Assembly: GCA_949128115.1 (NCBI GenBank)
Contig: OX421962.1
Span: forward strand, 74,736,735 to 74,800,734
Direction of reading: 5' to 3'
Source: Anaspis maculata
Taxonomy: Eukaryota > Arthropoda > Insecta > Coleoptera > Scraptiidae
Length of the DNA: 64,000 bases
The notes under the pieces: model-generated
Seen by the model: the letters and a program-made list of their open reading frames with translations, nothing else
Databases searched by the model: none
Told to the model about the DNA's origin: nothing
Translations under genes and position numbers: made by a program
Shown: positions 34,384 through 44,250 of the stretch, one piece after another
Numbering within the stretch: position 1 is the stretch's first letter
Layout: each line of letters begins with the position of its first letter

Positions 34384-35557
34384 TTTTACCATTGTTTAAT
34401 TATATCCAGTTAGCCAATGCTGTGTATAATTTTGGCAACCACTTCTGCGCACCAAATAGAGCTGGGAGTGTGCTATAGCTAAGAGCTAGGATTAGTTCCC
34501 AATTCAACCGCGAGATGGCCGGTAAATCGACTCGGTTTCGTGCGGACTCTGTTCATCCGCACGTCGTAGCTTGAATCTTTGACTTTTCTCGCTGTTTGAC
34601 GTATACATCAAAACAAAAGGTGAACATTCAGAAAAATCTTCATTTTAATGACCTATTCAATGCTATTGTGGAAAAACCGACGCACACATACTGGTAGGTA
34701 AGTCGAGACTTGATAACACCTGACTATTATTAGCAAGTCTTTCTTTTCATTCCAGGTCTCTGCGATATGCGGCGAAAATTGGAGGTTATGTTGTGGTAGA
34801 TACTTGAATTAGGAGATTTTCTACTCTTCTTTCAAAAACCCACGTTCCAAAGAAGTCCAGCCTAGGCCAACTTTAGTGCATGGAGACTGAATTGATGCAT
34901 TTGACATATAATCAACAGCCCCATCAACATTGCAGCAAAAAAATGAAACTGTACCAGCCGTGCTAGCCGTCCGGCCACAAACCAGATGAGGTTAAAATGA
35001 AGTTACATGAAAAACTGTTGAAATATAGTGCTATTCCCAGCCTAAATTTGAGACTGAAAGATCTGGGTTGCCTAGCGGCCCATTCCAATAGCCGCCAAGA
35101 CGTTAAGCTTCTGATGAAATAGTTCGGGTTTTAATTATTCATATTTTCATGTTTCGTAGCAGCATATCTTATTTCTGTTCGGGCATTGCGATGTGGTTTA
35201 AATTTCAAAGTGGATAATAATGTTAATGTTAAATTTTTTATTGTGGAGCAGTTTACATCGAATATAAAATACATGTTCTACGTATAAAAGTATAAAAAGA
35301 CTAATGTAAAATGGTGTATATGGTTACATTTTTAAAATGTACATTATTGTTGTCAAATAATAATACCTATGGTTATTCCCACTAATTTTTTGTGAATAAT
35401 ATTTCATACATGAATAAAAATATACTGTCTTTCGTAACATTCATGCTTGATTTCCGTCTACTTTTGAGCACTGTTTCGCTCACGACTCTGGTGACCTTTA
35501 CATTTCGGCACACATTCCGCTAGGGTTGCGCATTTCACATAGGTAGTATGGGTTTCT
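34384..35557. other. no gene seen; 30-bp word shared with 41955
   Basis: Bases 34388-34417 (ACCATTGTTTAATTATATCC and ten more) recur in reverse complement at about 41951-41980. The rest is AT-rich spacer without recognised content. Confidence 0.5.
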
Positions 35558-36020
35558 CCACCCCATTTTTACTCCCCTGACTAATTTTAGGAATCGATCT
35601 AAATTTTGGATTTTACGGTTCATTTAGAAAACAAGGTTCTCATTGCCAAATTTTGATTAGAGGCTTCGTTTTCGAGATATTTGGGTTTGAAACTTTTAAA
35701 AACACCCCGAAATCTCCACTTTCTAAGACCTGAAAACTTCCCGTTTCTCTGAAAAAAAATGGTGGTTTACTGACTTAGAAAACCTAGAAAATCTGTCAGC
35801 TGGGAAATCATGAGCTTTTTAGATTTTAATTTTTAGACTTGAAATTTTCATTTTCAAGATGTTTCTTCAAGTTTCAAATCCAAATATCTCGAAAACGAAG
35901 CCTCCAATCAAAATTTTGCAAGAGCATCTTTTTATCTATACTACTATTATACTGAACGTAGAATCCAAAAACTAGAACGATTCCCAAAAATATCCAGGGT
36001 AGTAAAAAATAGGAGAATAA
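35558..36020. mobile_element. 460-bp palindromic element
   Basis: The left arm, with TTTTGATTAGAGGCTTCGTT near 35652, is mirrored on the right by AACGAAGCCTCCAATCAAAA near 35898. The arms run out to about 35558 and 36020. Related arm sequence occurs at 43714-43800 and 22150-22300, so these are members of one family. Confidence 0.7.
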
Positions 36021-36269
36021 GAATAATATTTTTCAAGTAATAAATTTTAAAACTCTGTCAAAGAGTTTAAAATTGGTTTTAAAGCACTCAAGAATCAAGT
36101 TAACTGGTGTTTGTGTCAAAAAGGCAAGGAACAAAGTTCTTTTTGGTTTCTGGAGCTATTCTATCACTCAATTGCAAGGATATTTGGAGGTTATCCAGAT
36201 ACTACCGCGGCTCTGATGCATATAACATAATGGAAAACTGTATCGATTCCAGCATAGTGGTGTTAAAGA

Positions 36270-37100
36270 GTTAAATTGGTAAAATAATGCTTTGCGGATC
36301 AATCCGTACGGGCTATTCCTCAACAGAAATTCACCATTCAGGTCTCTTTCGAGATTTACAAGGTGTACTTTGGTTTGAGATCAGACATTTCCAAAATCCA
36401 AAAATGATTTGTTCTCAAAATTTGAATCTTGAATTTTTTTCCTTCAATTTGAATTTTTTTCAAAATTTGAATTTTTTCAATAACTGAATTTTTTCAAACT
36501 TTGAATTTTTTTTAAAATTTGATTTTTTTCAAAATTTGAATTTTTCCAGAATTGAAATTTTTTCAAGAATTTTTTCTCAACTTTTTTTTTCAAAATTTGA
36601 ATTTCTCGAAATACATATAAACTTTCTCTAAATTTGATTTTTTTTTCAAAATTTGAATTTCTCCAAAATTTTATTTTTTTCAAAAATTGAATTTTTTCAA
36701 AATTGAAATGTTTTCTTGATAACAAGTTTTCCAATATCGTTTTTTTTTTTCAAAATTTGAATTTTTCGAAATATAAACTTTCTCTTAATTTGATTCTTTT
36801 CTAAATTAAAATTTTTTCAAAATTTGAATTTTTCTAAAATTTGAATTTCTATAAAATTTGAATTTTTTCAAAATTTGAATTTTTTCAAAATTTGAATTTT
36901 TTCAAAATTTGAATTTTTTCAAAATTTGAATTTTTTCAAAGTTTGAATTTTTTCAAAATTTGAATTTTTTCGGATTTTGGAAATGTCTACGGGCTCAAAC
37001 CAAAGTGCATCTTTGAAGGTTTCGAAAGAGATCGGTTTCGAAGGTAAATTTTTGTCAAGGAATAAGCTTGTACAGATTGATTCCGCAAAGCCTTATTAAC
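36270..37100. mobile_element. inverted-repeat element with expanded AT minisatellite core
   Basis: The left arm (AAATTGGTAAAATAATGCTT, then TTCACCATTCAGGTCTCTTT, CTTTGGTTTGAG, CATTTCCAAAATCC) is mirrored on the right (GGATTTTGGAAATG, CTCAAACCAAAG, AAAGAGAT, GGAATAAGC). The same arms without the core occur at 49484-49817, and loose arms at 53935-54400. Between the arms (36415-36970) is a head-to-tail run of about 30 copies of a 17-bp AT-only unit near CAAAATTTGAATTTTTT. Confidence 0.82.
36415..36970 (+). repeat. 17-bp AT minisatellite
   Basis: A run of CAAAATTTGAATTTTTT-type units, most regular at 36840-36970. The unit contains the self-complementary word AAATTT. It occupies the position that is a short loop in the sister element at 49484-49817. 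Confidence 0.9.
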
Positions 37101-38113
37101 AGTGCGTATGGCGAGAACTCGTGTGCTCTTGTCAAGGTTTAGTGTAGAGTCGAATGATTATTTTCTGATATGTGTGACGATAATTACGGTGGTTCGTAGG
37201 AGTTCCCTAACCAAAATAAAGCGGAGGTGCCATGTCTACATTTGAAAGGAGGACCATGACCACTCACACCAAATTTTATGTCTTTATCATAATTACAATG
37301 AACAAATTTATCAAATTTGGCCACTAATCCCCGGACTATACTTAATTAACACTGTTATTTGCGAATTGAAGCGAGTTACGTGTTTCTTTTTGCGAGAAAT
37401 ACGATTTTGACGGTTCAAACGACGGTCTAGTCATGTCCTGCGCCTGCGGTAGGACCAACAGCTGTGAGCTAGCAGTATGGCTCTAATGCGACAACGAGGA
37501 CACAATTTTTGGACTTGTTGCAGCAAACATGATATATTTTTACAGCGTCGAAAAAATGCTCAACTGGGATTTTCGGGGAATTTAATTACATGGTGGTGTG
37601 AATTCTGAATCGGTAACAGTGCTTCAAAATTTCATGAATTTATTTTTTCAACTCCAAAACCTATCTTTACTGCACTGTCTGCATAGGCACAACATAGATT
37701 CTATCGCAATAAATCAAAAAGTGTTATCTATCTACAAATCTACAATCTCTGCTGCGATAACGGCCTCATGTTTCTGATCAAATAGGAATCAATTTGCTCA
37801 ACAAATGATATTTTGTTGAGCAAATCTTGGAGTTATCTTGTAACGACAAAGACGGAGAAGTTGGACATGGTGGAATAATAACCATATGAAAACTCGTTTC
37901 TACTTTGCTGGTATCTCAGCTGGCACACTTCTTGTTGATGGCAAAAAATTCAACACCTTTGACACAACATCTTCCCGCGAGTAGGTTTGTTTTGGCGTCC
38001 GGTCTTTGGCGGTATCTGATGTACCTTCTCTTGTGGAATTTCCTGAAAATGTGAAAAAAGTTACAAAAATTTCATTATAATTGTAATTTTGAATTATTAT
38101 AAATCTCAACTTA
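37101..38113. other. no gene seen; hairpin at 37792
   Basis: TTTGCTCAACAAA and its complement TTTGTTGAGCAAA lie at 37792-37823. No recognised gene. Confidence 0.4.
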
Positions 38114-38275
38114 TGGTGCTATTATGTCAAAAAGATACATCGATGTAAGCGCTACATCGCTGTACAATGACAAAAGTAGGTAATAATGTTTTGCATTGTC
38201 ACATGTGTCATCTCATCTTACAGCGACACCGATACAGCGCTTACATCGATGTATCTTTTTTACAGAATAGCACCA
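38114..38275. mobile_element. 162-bp palindromic MITE with TA duplication
   Basis: TGGTGCTATTATGTCAAAAA...ATCGATGTAAGCGCT is mirrored at the right end. TA borders both sides (38112-38113, 38276-38277). Arms are about 50 bp with high identity. Confidence 0.8.
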
Positions 38276-40084
38276 TAAGTATTATACTGGTCACAATTTG
38301 GGAGGACATCCGAAAAATTATTCGCCTCCAAACAGCCGTCAAGTTCTTGAAAGTTATCGAATTCTGAAGCGGCTTCCACCAACTTCAAGATAAATCTTTC
38401 TACCTCCACCATCTGCAAGTAGGTACTTGTTGGCTTGTGACAGGCTTGTGACAGCGATATGCTTAATACATGGTGGTAAAGGATGCCTTACAACTTTGTA
38501 CTTTTTTGAAATGGTGCAGGACTTTTTGTTGCCACCCTATAATTTTTAGTTTAGCTGTATGCAATAGTCAATACTATGAAGAGCTATTTTTTTTTGTTTG
38601 ATGCTCTAGGTTGCTTAGTTACAAGTATGTTTTTTTTTCCATATTTATTCCTACGTTTAAAAAGTGTTATAAATAAGCGAGTACCCGTACCTACCCAAAG
38701 TAATTACCATGGATTATGTTGTTGTTGTTGTTGGCTCAGTTGTTGGCCCTCGACTTCTAGATGGACTGGTGTAGACGGCATATCAAAGTGTTTGGGTATA
38801 TGGCATTCAGGTTCAATCTAACGTGGGTCGGATTGACGAAGGCGCTTCTGTCAAAATGATTCTTGCAGATACTCATTTCGGACAATTGGACGGGCTGATA
38901 CTCTAAAAAGTTGAAATAATGATTAGGCGAGGATCCCCATGCAATTTCAAGAGATTGTCAACTATTTGAACTTTCTTTCAGCCGCTGCTTGGACTCAGCC
39001 GAGCCAGCTACACAGAAAAAAATGATTATTCAACTTGAATATTCCAATATACTTAAAAATAAAATTTTGAATAAAGAATGCAAATGTATTACGTCAAGTG
39101 AGCAGTTTTGGTAAAAAGAAACAGCTCGTTTTGAACCGAGAAAATAATTTTATCACCCATTTTCTTATTGGGAGTGATGTCGTTTCAATTCAAGTAATTT
39201 GTTCGATAAAAACAAAGCTTCTCGAGTTTTGCAGTCAAAGAGATGCAAGGAATATTTGGTCCTAGTGAATAATTTATTTCCGAGGCTCTCAAACCTCGAC
39301 ATTCTTGGATCAAGTAATTCGCTTACTTCATGCAACCCTGCGGGTTTGCCGCAAGCAATCGGATTTCTTCGTTTGATACGATGCTGTATGCTGTAATTTC
39401 AGAACCCGGAAAAAGTTTATGATCCATGATCACGTTGGCACAAGATTTGGGGAGGCGCGTTTTCTTTATGTGCTGTGTTCTGTGTCATTTTTGTGATGGA
39501 AGACCTTCTCAAAAACTGTGATTTGGAGGAGTGAGTTCCAGATTTCCAAAGTAAGTACCTACTGTTACTATAAGTATCTATAATTTTACACAACTCCTTT
39601 GCATTGTTCACCTAAATCGCCACCTGTGAAACTGCCGCTGGTACTTACTTTCTTAGCTTTTATGGGGGCAAACTTTGATGAATTGTCGCATACTGAAATG
39701 TTTGCACCAGTGTCGGTAGATTTCTAGGAGATTAGGACAAGGTATCACATATTTCTATAAGAATCAAAGTAGCTTGTTCTTTGCTTTTCTTTGCAATTTT
39801 CCCCATTCAAGTTTGAGCTTTGAGGGAAGCGCAATGCAATGGCGGCTCGTCGTGGCGGAATAGCAAGACGCAGTGGCGTGCTGCATGTATTGCATATTGG
39901 TGCTCTTTTAGAGCATTTTCTATTGTGGAAAAATCACATCAGTTGTGGTTTGTTGTCCGTCCGTCCGTCAGTCCCGTCATTCACCTCTGCCTCAACTGAG
40001 AATCGTAAAAGCGCCTTTTTTCAGTTATCACGACGTACGTACCTTTTTCTGAACGGTACATAGACATAAAAAGTTTCACTCAAA
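38276..40084. other. no gene seen; short GTCC run at 39954
   Basis: Includes a (GTCC) run at 39954-39973. A possible frame at 39199-39396 (TTG start) is not supported by splice sites or homology. Confidence 0.35.
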
Positions 40085-40485
40085 ATGTCCGTCATCTTGG
40101 CCCGGCATATTGACCTTTTTTATGAACCGATTTCGATAAAACTGCAAACATGGTCTTGTTTGTCTCCGAGCATGTCCCGGTTTCACAGTTTGCTGCCATC
40201 TCATCTTGACCCGGCCGCCATATTGAATATTCTTATGAGTGAACCGATCTTGATGAAACTTCAAATCTAGGTCTGTTTGTCTTGGACGAAGAATTATGAT
40301 TTTGAAGTCAATGTCATGCTTCGCCGCAATCTTGATCCGCCAGTTTGAAATTTTTCGCAAATAAACCGATTTTAATGAAATTTGGTAACTATATACATAT
40401 TTGTCTAGTGTAATTATTGCAATCATCTGATTTTGAGGTTGACTTCACGATTCACTGCCATCTTGGCTCGCCATATTGACTTTCT
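40085..40485 (+). repeat. tandem repeat of about 130 bp with CCATATTGA motif
   Basis: Three to four diverged copies of CATCTTGxCCCGxCCATATTGA, then GAACCGATTTxGATGAAACT, then GTTTGTCT. Minus-strand frames across it are by-products. Confidence 0.7.
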
Positions 40486-40631
40486 CTTTTTTCTCATTTT
40501 GTTTTGCTCAAAAGGGCTGAGTGACCTTCAGCTACAGGCTGCTCACACGAAAATTAACTTCTCCTTTGTACTTTTATTTCGAACTATTCAAAACAAATAA
40601 CAAAAAAACATATTTAATAATTAATTTTCAG

Positions 40632-40757
40632 GACACCAGATAACTATTGACTGTTTGGAAAGTCTACAAGCGGAAAAGGAATTGAGAAAAGAGCTGTTGC
40701 CGGTGATCGCACAAAGAATTAGGTTTGAGAGGAATTTAGCACTATATTTTAACCCAG
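40632..40757 (+). other. exon-like block of unknown gene
   Basis: A 126-bp block bounded by a good acceptor (pyrimidine-rich TTAATTTTCAG) and a donor (CCCAG then GTATAC), open in one frame with equal phases on both sides. It reads CLESLQAEKELRKEL and RIRFERNLALYFNP, a charged, helix-like stretch. It could be one exon of a gene carried by the 11.8-kb element. I could not find neighbouring exons, so this may be chance. Confidence 0.25.
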
Positions 40758-41986
40758 GTATACTTATATCAAACATATTGCATATTTCACCATTATGTCC
40801 AAAGTGTGTTGTTCTATTGTTCATAGTATTAGTTGGTATTATATCGAGACTTACCATATTCCTATGAAATATGTTTTTTATTGATACATATACTTTGATA
40901 TTGATATTTTTGTCGATTTGTGTTCATTGGCCATGTTTTTCACATGTTCATATTGTATTTTGATATATTCAGTAATAAAATATTCTTCGATAGTATTATT
41001 TAAACCCGCTATTTCAATTCAAAAAGTAACCCTTATAAATTGAACCATCAATTTCTTGAACGAAGCAGTAAAATAACCTTAACACAAGAGTACAATAACT
41101 TCAAAATAAGCATACGTGAAATTGAGCCAACGCATTATATTTTTTTGATGTTAGGCTTTCCATTATTTGATTCAAATCAACCATCTGCTCATATTATAAC
41201 TGTGGTTTTTTAGTTACAAAGCTACCATATAGTTGAGTCAATCGTTACACGTCAATATCATCTACTTGAAATAATGAAACGATATTCTTTATGTTTTAGA
41301 ATATCATTTATTCATCTGTACAAGATTGCTGTATTCTTGATTTAAGTAGGGACATCTGAATAATCGATAGTATCATCAGGAGAAAATCATTTAATCGCGT
41401 ATATATGAATGTAGCATTTTCTTAGATGAAATAGTATTTTTTTGGATCAACCATTTATTTTTTTCCGTGTAGTCTTTATTGTGACTTCAGGAAAAATATA
41501 TTATGGAGCACCTCAAAGTTGAGGTGGGGTCTCTGTGACTTTGTGGAGCTTCATATTAACAAAAATCATTAGATAGGTACTTAACATTATTCTATAAAAA
41601 AGTATGAACATGAAAACTTACCGCGCAATTTTCAGTTCCCTGCTGCGTCTATCCATTTCTACAGCCTGTTGGGATCATTCTTTGGAAATTTATAAAATTT
41701 CCTGTCACTTTTTGGACACCAAAATGATTGCATTTCGTGTATGACATTTTGCAATCAGAGAGGCACAACCGAAATCAGACCGAAAAGTCGGAAACACTTT
41801 AAATCACTCTGCCATCAACATATTTGCACGCATGTCGTAGCTTTCGTAGTTGTTTACGTCCTCACACTAATTAAATCGACATTGTTAATCGCAGCGCCAT
41901 CTACCGGAAGAATCTTGAACTATTTCGTAGAAGTACAATCGGCCTATTCAGTTGGCTAACTGGATATAATTAAACAATGGTTTTAC
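40758..41986. other. no gene seen
   Basis: AT-rich sequence. The frame at 41741-41959 ends in the inverted 30-bp word shared with 34388. GGTTTTAC at 41979-41986 is the left target duplication of the next element. Confidence 0.4.
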
Positions 41987-42861
41987 CTAGGAGGATAGAA
42001 TAGTAAGGAGGGAACATACGCCAATGAAAGTGTAGCCATGCGGGGTAATCAACTACGCCCAGTAACCGTATCGAGTCACCAGTGCAACTTGACATTAGTG
42101 AGTGCGATTTGATGGAAATGACATTTGTAAATAAACATAATTTGAGGTTATGGAATGTGACTGCTGTCGAACTGCTGTTCAGAGCTGTGCTTCTTCGGAT
42201 TTTTGGCTGTTATTCTACCTAAAAGACCGACAGGATCAGTTTTCGAAGACGTGTTGAAAGACATGCTGCGGCATACGATGTGAAAAAGTGATGATTCCCG
42301 CATTGGAAGCATTGAAATGGACGTCATTCTTTTGAAGTGTGTTGGCCAATATCTGCATCGTTGCGTGTTTATTGAGTTGGCGCAAAGGAACTCCCTACGA
42401 TCCCTGCTCCCTGCATCCCCTAGGATATGACATGGTCTATAAGGAATGAAAAATGTTTCACAAGCTCAAAAATTACGATCTCATGGCACCCATCAACATA
42501 CCTTGCAAAATGACGTCCATTTCAATCCTTCAATGCGGATATTCATCACTTTTACACGTTGTATGCCGCAGCATGTCTTTCAACACGTCTTCTAAAACTG
42601 ATCCTGTCGGTCTTTTAGGTAGGATAACAGCCAAAAATCCGAAGAAGCACAGCCCTGCACAGCAGCCACATCTCATAACCTCAAATTATGTTTATTTACA
42701 AATGTCAATTCCATCAAATCGCAATCACAAATGTCAAGTTGCACTGGTGACTTGATACGGTTACTGGGCGTACTTCATGCAATCCCCTTTCGTCTCCCGG
42801 CGACAGCTTTGTCCGTCCACAAGCTGGCTAACCTTCCCTCCCTAATATTCTATCCTCCTAG
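41987..42861. mobile_element. 875-bp palindromic element with 8-bp target duplication
   Basis: CTAGGAGGATAGAATA at the left is mirrored exactly at the right end, and the arms pair over about 350 bp each. GGTTTTAC lies at 41979-41986 and 42862-42869, a perfect 8-bp duplication. The frame at 42453-42755 lies in one arm and is not a gene. An 8-bp duplication fits hAT or P-like elements; the ends do not decide. It sits inside the 11.8-kb element. Confidence 0.9.
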
Positions 42862-42869
42862 GGTTTTAC

Positions 42870-42990
42870 ACATATATATATATATATATATATAATATAC
42901 TCATGAACTGTATCTTCACTTTTATAAATATACTTTGTACTGTTCAAAAAAAGAAAAAAAAAAAAAAAAGAAATATGACAATCGCTGAAA
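42870..42990. repeat. TA microsatellite and A-rich run
   Basis: (TA) repeats at about 42871-42900 and an A-rich run at 42950-42972 follow the right duplication of the preceding element. Confidence 0.85.
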
Positions 42991-43514
42991 AAAAAATAAA
43001 ATAAAAGATCATGATAAAAGATGATGGAACATTGACAAATGATTTTTTTCCAATCTTAGCCTCGATCTTGACCTACCATTGAAAAATTACAAGTGGGGAA
43101 TGTCAAAAACATTTTGTTTTATAATTTCATAAAAGAGTTTTTCAAAGGTTTTTTGATTTTGTTCAAATTTCACATACTTATGAATTTTGATGTGCCTTTT
43201 CTGAATTTGCACTTTTCCGATTAAAATTTTCGCAGCGGGCGCCGCCATATTAAAAAAATTAAGTTCAAAAAACAAGTTTTTGACAGTATCTAAATTGTGG
43301 TAGAAATGAAATAGAAATGTTATCGTGCACATTAAAACAGACTGAATTCTCTAGCTACAATTTGACACCAGAATCATCTTTGTGTGATCCGGAGTTATTG
43401 AGCCAGAGCTTCCGAGAATATCATTTTTTGATGTTGAAAAATTACCGCGCTTACGGAAATCGCTTTTCACGTGTTATTTTATTTTAAATAAGAAAAGGCT
43501 AAAATTGGTGGCTG

Positions 43515-43612
43515 AATTCGGCAGTGTTCAATAAATTGTGGGCAGTGTTAGGAAATGTGGGCAGTGGTTCTCTGCAGTGGCCACACTGCCGAGAAATGAG
43601 CAGTGGTGTACA
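43515..43612 (+). repeat. subterminal GGCAGTG array, right end
   Basis: GGCAGTG or variants appear about five times, with one complement CACTGCC. AGTGGTGTACAAATT occurs here (43602-43616) and inside the left end (31847-31861) in the same orientation, so the two ends share a direct repeat as well as the TIR. Confidence 0.75.
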
Positions 43613-43685
43613 AATTTTTTGAGCGTGAAAGCCCCCCCAGCTCAATCATTAAATGCAAGGTGGTTGGCGCCTAACATCCGGACTA

Positions 43686-44082
43686 GTATGGTATAGTGTT
43701 TTCGGATCTTTTTAGAAGTTTCAAATCCAAATATCCCAAAAACGAAGCCCCTAATCAAAATTTTGCACGAGAAACTTTTTTCAAATGAACGTAGAATTCC
43801 AAAATATCAACGATTATCGAAATCAATTGGAGGCGTTGAAATGGTCAAAGTAATAATTTTATGAAAAAAAGTGGGGTGGAGTTGGAAAAATTCAGAATAT
43901 TTTTTTCAGAAAACGAATTGAATTCTCTTCAATTTGATGTTTCGCAAGATCGGTGGTGTCATTCGAAATTTCAAAGTTGGAGTGGGTGGGGACAAAGTAG
44001 GGGCTAAAGATAGAAATTCGCCAAAATGTTTGAGATGTCTCCATTGATGTAAAAATCGACCTGTTTTGCTCAAATTGATAGG
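43686..44082. other. no gene seen; arm of the 35.6-kb repeat family
   Basis: 43714-43810 resembles one arm of the element at 35558-36020. No matching second arm was located. Confidence 0.45.
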
Positions 44083-44250
44083 TATAGACAATACAAATAG
44101 AGAAGACCATATGTTATCACCACTGTCGTCAAGGATACTGGGGCATCAAAAATCAGCCAACCTTTTTATGAATGATGGACTCGCCTGGTTCTTACGCAAC
44201 CGTAAAAATTCGTGACAACATTATGGTCTTTTCTATTTGTATTGTCTATA
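44083..44250. mobile_element. 168-bp palindromic MITE
   Basis: TATAGACAATACAAATAGAG is mirrored by the right end CTATTTGTATTGTCTATA. The arms are about 40 bp and end in TA, compatible with a Tc1/mariner-like element. Confidence 0.8.

Larger units (their letters stand above)
31825..43639. mobile_element. 11.8-kb hAT-like element with 8-bp target duplication
   Basis: The left end TAGGGGGACTTTCACACTC (31825) and the complement of the right end, TGGGGGGGCTTTCACGCTC (ending 43639), form a 19-bp TIR with few mismatches. GCTCAATC lies at 31817-31824 and 43640-43647, a perfect 8-bp duplication. The sister arm of the surrounding palindrome has the same site once (GCTTAATC in complement). GGCAGTG is repeated about a dozen times just inside the left end and several times inside the right end. 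Contents: a dead non-LTR relic, at least four smaller palindromes, a 17-bp minisatellite and an isolated exon-like block. No hAT transposase (no BED finger or RNase-H-like core) is recognisable. hAT assignment rests on the TA/TG-G-rich ends and the 8-bp duplication. Confidence 0.82.
23898..43685. mobile_element. TAGTCCGG-family palindrome, copy 2, broken by two large insertions
   Basis: Starts TAGTCCGGATGTTGAGG and ends with the complement of TAGTCCGGATGTTAGG; GTA borders both sides. The left arm (from 23898) pairs with three separated blocks: about 25300-26175, 31638-31824 and 43648-43685. The outer 250 bp of the left arm match the sum of the last two blocks, so the right arm was once continuous and has been split at 26175/31638 and at 31824/43640. 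Without the insertions the element is about 2.5 kb, like the 2.1-kb copy at 9412-11553. No transposase recognised. Confidence 0.85.
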
